Part shown: piece after piece, positions 1 to 4,544 of the stretch | How positions within the stretch are numbered: position 1 is the stretch's first letter | Layout of the letters: every line of letters begins with the position of its first letter | NCBI GenBank assembly: GCA_012965485.1 | Contig: DTSF01000043.1 | Span: 1 to 5,267, forward strand | Length of the DNA stretch: 5,267 nt | Source: Dehalococcoidia bacterium | GTDB taxonomy: Bacteria; Chloroflexota; Dehalococcoidia; SAR202; UBA826 | Direction: 5' to 3' | Position numbers and translations under genes: made by a program | The notes under the pieces: generated by a model | What the model saw: the letters and a program-made list of their open reading frames with translations, nothing else | Told to the model about the DNA's origin: nothing | The model's database searches: none

Positions 1-104
1 AGGGCAAGCAACAAAGTCGCAAAAAACGTTATACCCAATTTACGACTATGCTCACTATTAGCTCTGATATACTGGATCTTTGAAAATTCATCGACAGGAA
101 GCAT
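1..104 (-). CDS. Possible 5' end of a divergent membrane protein gene (partial, doubtful)
   Basis: This is the only minus-strand frame without a stop codon between glyS and the left edge. Read from an ATG at 104-102 it gives about 34 residues: a polar N-terminal part (MLPVDEFSKIQYIRANSEH), two basic residues (RK), then a hydrophobic run (LGITFFATLLLA) that looks like the beginning of a membrane helix or signal anchor. The gene would continue beyond base 1. Against it: no Shine-Dalgarno sequence precedes this ATG, the frame also stays open backwards into glyS (another ATG at 137-135), and the fragment is too short to identify. A TTG at 38-36 is another possible start and would leave room for promoters. 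Two plus-strand frames also cross the region and end at 59-61 and 81-83, so the tail of an upstream plus-strand gene is an alternative. No function is proposed. Confidence 0.3.
   Translation of the reverse strand, partial: MLPVDEFSKIQYIRANSEHSRKLGITFFATLLLA
65..73 (+). promoter_or_regulatory. Possible extended -10 promoter for glyS
   Basis: The sequence TGATATACT fits the extended -10 pattern TGnTATAAT with one mismatch in the hexamer (TATACT, 68-73). There is no good -35 box at the usual 16-18 base spacing; the nearest TTGACA-like hexamer, TTTACG at 39-44, lies 23 bases away. A start site near base 80 would give a leader of about 20 bases before the glyS ATG. This is pattern matching in AT-rich DNA, so confidence is modest. 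Confidence 0.35.
96..101 (+). promoter_or_regulatory. Ribosome binding site of glyS (short spacing)
   Basis: AGGAAG lies directly before the glyS start, with only three bases between AGGA and the ATG at 103, which is tighter than usual. From the same motif, the TTG that forms codon 3 (109-111) would have a 9-base spacing. ATG is still the preferred start because it is the stronger codon, but the first two residues are uncertain. Confidence 0.45.
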
Positions 105-1449
105 GAAATTGGCCGAAATTGACTCATCTCTAGACATAGAAAAAATAAGCTCATTATGTAAACGGAGAGGGTTTGTTTATCAAAGCAGCGAAATCTACGG
201 TGGATTGGCCAGTACTTGGGATTACGGGCCGCTAGGTGTTGAATTAAAAAGAAACGTAAAAGAACACTGGTGGAACACCATGGTATGGGAAAGAGATGAC
301 ATGGTAGGGCTAGATGCCTCTATTCTCATGCACCCCGATACATGGCGCGCGAGTGGTCACCTAGAAAGTTTCACTGACCCTCTAGTCGAATGTAATGATT
401 GTAAACGACGGTACCGTGAAGATCATATTGAAACTGAAGTCTGCCCCGAATGTTCAGGAAAGTTAACTGAGCCCAGACTTTTTCACCTAATGTTCAAAAC
501 CTTCATGGGCCCAGTTGAAGAGGATGCCTCAACAGTGTACTTGAGGCCTGAAACAGCTCAAGGTATTTTTGTGAATTTTAATAATGTGATCAACTCGACT
601 AGAAAAAAACTCCCCTTTGGCATCGCTCAAATTGGAAAAGCATTTCGCAATGAAATAACAACTGGCAATTTCATATTCAGAACTAGAGAGTTTGAGATGA
701 TGGAAATCGAATATTTTGTAATGCCGGGGGAAGATGAAGCAATTCATGAGCAATGGATACAAGACTGCCTTTCATGGTACAGCCAAATCGGTCTCAATTC
801 GAATAATCTAAGGGTGCGACGCCACGAAGATGACGAACTTTCCCACTATGCGAAGGCAACCTATGATATTGAATACAACTTTCCATGGGGCTGGGGGGAG
901 ATTCAAGGAATAGCAAACCGTACCGATTACGACCTCAAATCCCACATGGAAATGAGTGGTGAAAAACTCACTTATTTTGATGAATCTTCTGGCCAACATG
1001 TCATCCCCTACGTTATAGAACCATCGTGGGGGGTAGACAGGGCGGTGATGGCTCTGCTGGTCGACGCCTATTGTGAAGAAGAACTTACTTCGGCATCGGG
1101 AAAAATTGAGACAAGAGTTGTTCTTAAATTTGATCCGTCAATCGCACCTGTCAAAGCAGCTGTACTGCCATTAAGTCGTAACGAAAAACTAACACCTTTG
1201 GCCAAGTCAGTTTTTGATACGCTTCGTAGATCCTCGTTGATTGGAGGTCACGTACAATATGACGATGCCCAAAGCATCGGGAGAAGGTACAGGAGACAAG
1301 ACGAAATAGGAACTCCCTTATGCGTAACAGTAGACTTTGACTCGCTTGATGATGATCAGGTAACGATTAGAGAAAGAGATTCGATGCAGCAAACCAGAGT
1401 AGGGTTAGGCGAACTAGAGTCGGAACTCGCCATTAAGATGAAGATATAA
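103..1449 (+). CDS. glyS: Glycyl-tRNA synthetase, alpha2 (single-chain) type
   Basis: This cytoplasmic class II aminoacyl-tRNA synthetase activates glycine with ATP and charges tRNA-Gly. At 448 residues it matches the one-polypeptide homodimeric form (also called glyQS), not the two-subunit glyQ/glyS form. Visible signatures are the N-terminal LCKRRGFVYQSSEIYGG (residues 18-34) followed by WDYGPLGVELK, the LTEPRLFHLMFKTFMGP stretch (121-137), LRPETAQGIF (147-156), motif 2 around FRNEI...FRTREFEMMEIEYF (181-205), and motif 3 EPSWGVDRAVMALL (306-319). Two CxxC pairs (C97/C100 and C114/C117) look like a zinc knuckle in the catalytic insertion. The anticodon-binding domain fills about 348-440, with SIGRRYRRQDEIGTP at 391-405. 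The frame stays open to the left edge, but no ATG, GTG or TTG precedes base 103, and family alignment leaves only a short N-terminus. The gene is complete and appears intact. Confidence 0.97.
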   Translation: MKLAEIDSSLDIEKISSLCKRRGFVYQSSEIYGGLASTWDYGPLGVELKRNVKEHWWNTMVWERDDMVGLDASILMHPDTWRASGHLESFTDPLVECNDCKRRYREDHIETEVCPECSGKLTEPRLFHLMFKTFMGPVEEDASTVYLRPETAQGIFVNFNNVINSTRKKLPFGIAQIGKAFRNEITTGNFIFRTREFEMMEIEYFVMPGEDEAIHEQWIQDCLSWYSQIGLNSNNLRVRRHEDDELSHYAKATYDIEYNFPWGWGEIQGIANRTDYDLKSHMEMSGEKLTYFDESSGQHVIPYVIEPSWGVDRAVMALLVDAYCEEELTSASGKIETRVVLKFDPSIAPVKAAVLPLSRNEKLTPLAKSVFDTLRRSSLIGGHVQYDDAQSIGRRYRRQDEIGTPLCVTVDFDSLDDDQVTIRERDSMQQTRVGLGELESELAIKMKI

Positions 1450-1476
1450 CCGCAATTATAATCGTTATACTACGGT
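1433..1476 (+). promoter_or_regulatory. Possible promoter and interrupted dyad in the glyS-sbcD gap
   Basis: The 66-base gap contains a perfect TATAAT at 1457-1462. TTAAGA (1433-1438, inside the end of glyS) lies 18 bases upstream and matches four of six -35 positions. A second -10-like hexamer, TATACT, follows at 1466-1471. Around them is an interrupted inverted repeat: ACCG (1449-1452) pairs with CGGT (1473-1476), and TATAA (1457-1461) pairs with TTATA (1465-1469) around a TCG centre. The dyad begins at the last base of the glyS stop codon and lacks a T-run, so it is not a typical intrinsic terminator. It could be an operator over a promoter or chance in AT-rich DNA. Confidence 0.27.
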
Positions 1477-1502
1477 GATGAACCATAAACCCTAGCTACA
1501 AA

Positions 1503-1507
1503 AGGGG
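1503..1507 (+). promoter_or_regulatory. Ribosome binding site of sbcD
   Basis: AGGGG ends eight bases before the ATG at 1516, a normal spacing. This decides the start: an in-frame GTG at 1507-1509 runs into TGA two codons later, so the ATG at 1516 is the only sensible initiation codon. Confidence 0.6.
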
Positions 1508-1515
1508 TGGTGTGA

Positions 1516-2757
1516 ATGCTAGTGATTCATACGGCCGATATACATATAGGGGTCGAAAATTACAGCCGACCCGACCCTGAAAGCAGGACCTCATCTCGTC
1601 TCCAAGATTTCTTGACCTCATTTGACGAGCTCGTTGATTATGCTATTGATGAAAAAGCCGACTTAGTATTGGTGTGTGGAGACGCATACAAAAGCCGAAA
1701 TCCGACTCAGACCCATCAAAGAGAGTTCGTAAAACGAATTTCGAAACTTGCCCGAAAAGGGATTCAGGTTTTTCTACTTGCCGGTAATCATGATTCACCA
1801 AACGTACCGGGACCTGCAACCACCCTGGATATATTTTCCACCCTTGAAATAGAGAATGTACACGTAGCAAGCGAACTGAAAACGGAAGTTATTAAAACTC
1901 CAAATGGCAACATACAAATTATCTCTTTGCCATGGATAAGAAAAGGGGATTTTATGTCCCTTTCAGAATACACCCAACTTTCCAACGAAAATTTAAACAA
2001 AGCAATTGAAGAAAAATTGATTGCGGATTTGAACAAAGAAATAGGAAATTTAGATTCTTCCCTACCGTCAATTTTGGCCTCTCACGTATCGGTAGATTTG
2101 GCCAAAACCAGTTCAGAGAAATCAATGACCTTGGGTAAAGATTACATACTACCCACAAAATCCTTAGCCAACAAGAAACTGGATTATGTCGCACTGGGGC
2201 ACGTACACAGGCATCAAGTTCTCAATGACGATCCCCCTGTAGTCTACTCAGGTAGTTTAGAAAGGATAGATTTTGGTGAGGAGAAAGATTCCAAAGGATT
2301 TTGTGCTATAACCATTTCACCAGGCATCGACAATCGGAATCGAATTGAATCTTACAAATTCGTAGAAGTGAAGGCCAGAAGATTCAAAACGATATCAATA
2401 GTCATCGAAGATAAGGACGAATACCCGAATGACAAAATATTATCTGAAATAGAGAAACATGAGATAAAGGATGCGATTGTCCAGGTCATAATTGAGGTAC
2501 ACGCATCCCGGTACAGAGAGATCTCTGACAAAATCATTCGAGAAAAACTATCTAATGCACATTTTATCGCCGCAATACGGAAAAATGTGATTTCAGAAAG
2601 CAAAAATAGGTTAGGAAAAGAACTTCACGAATCCGTTCCTCCAATGGAGGCATTGGAGGCATTTTTGAAAGAAAGAGACATAGATGAAAATAAAATGCGT
2701 CTTCTATTGGAAAAGGGACAAACTCTAATGTTTGAAAACCCGCCTACCCAGCCGTAA
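1516..2757 (+). CDS. sbcD: SbcD/Mre11-type DNA repair exonuclease
   Basis: This is a calcineurin-like metallophosphoesterase of the SbcD/Mre11 family, the manganese-dependent nuclease subunit that normally works with the ATPase SbcC/Rad50 on double-strand ends and hairpins in the cytoplasm. Metal-binding motifs appear in the expected order: D8 and H10 in HTADIHIG, D56 in VCGDAYKSRNP, N91/H92/D93 in LAGNHDSP, H190 in ILASHVS, and H229/H231 in ALGHVHRHQ. YSGSLERIDFGEE (244-256) is the usual end of the phosphoesterase core. The remainder (about 280-413) fits the capping and SbcC-binding region. At 413 residues the length is normal for SbcD. Motif II reads GDAYKSRNP where many SbcD proteins have GD-x-F-D-x3-P, but the metal aspartate is kept. 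No sbcC lies in the window; the next gene is a thioredoxin-like lipoprotein that overlaps by one base. The family call is secure; the exact activity is inferred. Confidence 0.93.
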   Translation: MLVIHTADIHIGVENYSRPDPESRTSSRLQDFLTSFDELVDYAIDEKADLVLVCGDAYKSRNPTQTHQREFVKRISKLARKGIQVFLLAGNHDSPNVPGPATTLDIFSTLEIENVHVASELKTEVIKTPNGNIQIISLPWIRKGDFMSLSEYTQLSNENLNKAIEEKLIADLNKEIGNLDSSLPSILASHVSVDLAKTSSEKSMTLGKDYILPTKSLANKKLDYVALGHVHRHQVLNDDPPVVYSGSLERIDFGEEKDSKGFCAITISPGIDNRNRIESYKFVEVKARRFKTISIVIEDKDEYPNDKILSEIEKHEIKDAIVQVIIEVHASRYREISDKIIREKLSNAHFIAAIRKNVISESKNRLGKELHESVPPMEALEAFLKERDIDENKMRLLLEKGQTLMFENPPTQP

Positions 2758-3302
2758 TGCAAAAAACTGGCCTAAATTTAAACTCGATTTGTCACATGAA
2801 ATACCTCCCAATAACTTTATGTCTCGTAGTGTTTTTGTCAGGTTGTTCATTCACTGAAAACACGAAGATTGCACCGCCATTCAAAATAGATCTCTATGAA
2901 ACAGTCGATTATAAAAAAAATACTGTATTCGATTTAAGGTTACAAGGCGGTAAACCCACAATCGTTAATTTCTGGTTCCCATCATGCCCGCCTTGCGTAG
3001 CTGAATTTCCCCAAATAGATCAATTTTATTTGGAGAACAAAAATTCTGTAAACGTTGTGGGCATCCAATTGCTTGGCTTAGACTCAGCTCAGGATGGACA
3101 AGATTTTGTGAAGGAAAAAAACATACATTTTGCCGTAGGGGCAGACCCCTTAGGGAAAGTATCTGTTAATTATCATATCAAGGTGTATCCAACCACAGTG
3201 TTTGTGGACTCCCAAGGCCAGATAGCAGGTCATTGGCAAGGTGAAATAACTATAGAAGAACTAGATCAACAATTGTTAATTTTACAAAATAAAGCGAACT
3301 GA
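2757..3302 (+). CDS. TlpA/ResA-like thioredoxin-fold lipoprotein
   Basis: This is a membrane-anchored thiol-disulfide oxidoreductase of the TlpA/ResA group, which acts outside the cytoplasmic membrane. Members reduce disulfides during cytochrome c or copper-centre maturation; the substrate here is unknown. The N-terminus has a short lipoprotein signal, MKYLPITLCLVVFLSGC, with lipobox LSGC and lipidated C30. The thioredoxin domain covers about 50-175, with the active site C77-P-P-C80 in NFWFPSCPPC, cis-proline P145 in VYPTTVFVD, and GHWQG at 158-162. The Trp that usually precedes the first active-site Cys is Ser here. The ATG at 2757 overlaps the sbcD stop (TAATG), which suggests coupling. However, the ATG at 2796 (residue 14) begins exactly at a compact signal peptide and is equally or more likely; neither has a clear ribosome binding site. 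From the 2796 start the protein is 168 residues. The TGA stop is followed three bases later by the next start. Confidence 0.87.
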   Translation: MQKTGLNLNSICHMKYLPITLCLVVFLSGCSFTENTKIAPPFKIDLYETVDYKKNTVFDLRLQGGKPTIVNFWFPSCPPCVAEFPQIDQFYLENKNSVNVVGIQLLGLDSAQDGQDFVKEKNIHFAVGADPLGKVSVNYHIKVYPTTVFVDSQGQIAGHWQGEITIEELDQQLLILQNKAN

Positions 3303-3305
3303 AAA

Positions 3306-3803
3306 TTGAATATATCAGACCTATTTCATCTTTTTATACGGTGGACACATCTCATTTCCGCAACTGCATGGGTGGGTGGAAGTATATTCTGGGTTTTGGT
3401 TCTAAATCCTTCCGTGAAGCATTCTGAAATTTCGTTTATAAAAAAATTGCACTCCCGATTATCTACCGAATTTAGAGGGCTGGTTGACACCTGCATATTT
3501 GTACTTTTAGCCACGGGGGCAATAATGGCATTTAACAGGCTAACTCCCGGCGACATAGGATACAATTACGCTTTAATTTTAGGGTTAAAAATTGTTTTCG
3601 TATTGGGAATGTTTTACATAATAAGGGCCAAACGCCACCTGAATTTTATTTCAAAATCTAACCTAGCCGGGCATCATGAAAAACCTCGATCAAAAAGACT
3701 CACAACGTTGCTAAATGGATACAATATGGTGCTAGTTTTAGGACTTTTGGTTTATCTGCTTTCGGACTTGTTAAACCTGATATATATATCAACGATCTCT
3801 TAA
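3306..3803 (+). CDS. CopD-like four-helix integral membrane protein
   Basis: This is a 165-residue membrane protein with four predicted helices, at about 12-34, 59-77, 86-107 and 138-160. The first helix carries RWTHLISATAWVGGSIFW (12-29), whose H15, W22 and GG24-25 resemble the opening helix of the copper resistance protein D (CopD) family and related small heme or copper membrane proteins. That family is linked to copper transfer across the membrane; a role here is inferred from similarity and from the preceding TlpA-like lipoprotein. The linker at about 108-135 is basic (RAKRH, HHEKPRSKR), which suggests a cytoplasmic loop by the positive-inside rule. The start is TTG at 3306, since no ATG or GTG is near the N-terminus. 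It lies three bases after the upstream TGA, in the same frame and without a clear ribosome binding site, so translation probably depends on reinitiation. The family call is moderate; a DUF-type heme membrane protein is possible. Confidence 0.72.
   Translation: MNISDLFHLFIRWTHLISATAWVGGSIFWVLVLNPSVKHSEISFIKKLHSRLSTEFRGLVDTCIFVLLATGAIMAFNRLTPGDIGYNYALILGLKIVFVLGMFYIIRAKRHLNFISKSNLAGHHEKPRSKRLTTLLNGYNMVLVLGLLVYLLSDLLNLIYISTIS
3778..3791. repeat. Perfect 14-bp AT palindrome at the end of the CopD-like gene
   Basis: TGATATATATATCA is a perfect palindrome within the last codons of the CopD-like gene (residues LIYIS), about 45 bases before the Trm112 gene. It has no flanking T-run and no loop, so it is not an intrinsic terminator. 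It may be only a consequence of the codons for Ile and Tyr. Confidence 0.5.
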
Positions 3804-3822
3804 CAAATGTAAACTTCATTCC

Positions 3823-3827
3823 AAGGG
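3823..3827 (+). promoter_or_regulatory. Ribosome binding site of the Trm112-family gene
   Basis: AAGGG lies eight bases before the GTG at 3836. It supports translation of this small gene from that codon; no other plausible in-frame start occurs between the upstream stop codon and this site. Confidence 0.6.
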
Positions 3828-3835
3828 TTCATAAA

Positions 3836-4015
3836 GTGAAAAAAACGTTTTTAGAAATCATTAGATGCCCATTATGTAAATCAAATTTCGGATTACATGT
3901 GGATTCAGAAAAAGATGACGAAATCTTGGAAGGGAAATTGATTTGCTCCCAATGCGAAGAGGAATTCCCCATTGCTAATTCAGTCCCAAATCTTCTACCT
4001 CCCGAGTTACGTTAA
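3836..4015 (+). CDS. Trm112/UPF0434 family zinc protein (59 aa)
   Basis: This short gene starts with GTG and ends with TAA at 4013-4015. The translation begins MKKTFLEIIRCPLCKSNFGL and ends FPIANSVPNLLPPELR. It matches the UPF0434/Trm112 pattern: a hydrophobic LEIIRCPxC start, a first zinc pair C11/C14, a second pair C37/C40 (LICSQCEEEFP), then the P-I-x-N/D-x-(I/V)-P-x-LLP tail. In eukaryotes and archaea Trm112 is a small partner that stabilises and activates SAM-dependent methyltransferases acting on tRNA, rRNA and release factors; bacterial members are thought to act likewise, though most are uncharacterised. No methyltransferase gene is visible in the window. The gene follows the CopD-like gene by 32 bases with a good ribosome binding site and is probably the last of the plus-strand group. 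Its length is normal for bacterial members. Confidence 0.88.
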   Translation: MKKTFLEIIRCPLCKSNFGLHVDSEKDDEILEGKLICSQCEEEFPIANSVPNLLPPELR

Positions 4016-4025
4016 TAATTTGAAT

Positions 4026-4544
4026 TTATTGAAATACACACACAGGAGATGACCGTACCTCTAACGCTTCCTTTTTTTGAACTGCCTGGCGCATTTCACC
4101 GACGGTTAAATTTAGAAGTGGATGCACCAAGGTTTGAGAGATTTCAAACAAGGGATCTAACACAAACATCCTTTCATGAAACCTCGGATGTGGAATAGTT
4201 AAAAGTTGGCTTTCAAGTACGATATCGCCCCACATCAAAATATCTAGGTCAATTGTCCTAGGAGAGTTAGTAAAAACTTTGTGTCTTTGAAGATTTTTTT
4301 CTATTCCCTTCACGTAATGCAGAAAAAGCCACGGAGTTAATTGAGTAGATAATTTACACACAGAATTCAAGAATGCTGGTTGTTTAGAAAACCCGTAAGG
4401 GGTGGTTTCGTACAATTTAGAAGAAGTGAGTGTATCGGCCAATTTCCTCAGCATCTGAGTAGCATTGGTAATATTGCTGAACCGATCACCTATATTGCTC
4501 CCCAAACCCACATATATATTTGTTGAAATATTAATTGTGCTCAC
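4026..4544 (-). CDS. folK: 2-amino-4-hydroxy-6-hydroxymethyldihydropteridine pyrophosphokinase (HPPK)
   Basis: HPPK transfers pyrophosphate from ATP to 6-hydroxymethyl-7,8-dihydropterin, giving the substrate for FolP in cytoplasmic folate synthesis. Signatures are YVGLGSNIGDR (11-21), YETTPYG and AFLNSVCKL (45-65, N60 being the pterin-contacting Asn), PRTIDLDILMWGD (95-107) with magnesium ligands D99 and D101, and IPHPRFHERMFVLDPLFEI (117-135). The usual RxRxxRWGPR loop is RHKVFTNSPR here: the first Arg (R87) and last Arg (R96) are kept, while the RWG part is changed to TNS and the loop is about one residue shorter. At 172 residues the length is typical. The GTG start at 4544-4542 overlaps the folP stop as GTGA, so translation is probably coupled. 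An AAGAAGG motif (4550-4544) sits directly on this start, too close to serve it. The gene is complete and converges on the Trm112 gene. Confidence 0.95.
   Translation of the reverse strand: MSTINISTNIYVGLGSNIGDRFSNITNATQMLRKLADTLTSSKLYETTPYGFSKQPAFLNSVCKLSTQLTPWLFLHYVKGIEKNLQRHKVFTNSPRTIDLDILMWGDIVLESQLLTIPHPRFHERMFVLDPLFEISQTLVHPLLNLTVGEMRQAVQKKEALEVRSSPVCVFQ

Noticed and set aside
1..102. N-terminal extension of glyS to the left edge
   Set aside because: The frame is open, but it has no ATG, GTG or TTG before 103, and alpha2-type synthetases have only a short N-terminus before the LCKRRGF motif.
529..999. Minus-strand open frames of 60-80 codons inside glyS
   Set aside because: They lie wholly within a well-conserved synthetase gene, resemble no family and have no ribosome binding sites; they are antisense shadows.
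1643..2603. Several minus-strand open frames across sbcD
   Set aside because: They overlap each other and a gene with all its catalytic motifs, and show no domain pattern of their own.
3300..3302. Possible recoded TGA (selenocysteine or Trp) joining the thioredoxin and CopD-like genes
   Set aside because: No selenocysteine-type hairpin is evident, folP also ends in TGA, and Trp is encoded by TGG throughout. A normal stop with reinitiation is simpler.
3326..3565. Minus-strand open frame over the CopD-like gene
   Set aside because: Its product has no membrane or domain features, whereas the plus-strand product shows four clean helices and a family motif.
3841..3852. Perfect palindrome AAAAACGTTTTT just after the Trm112 start codon
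   Set aside because: It has no loop to form an RNA hairpin and is explained by the codons for Lys-Lys-Thr-Phe-Leu.
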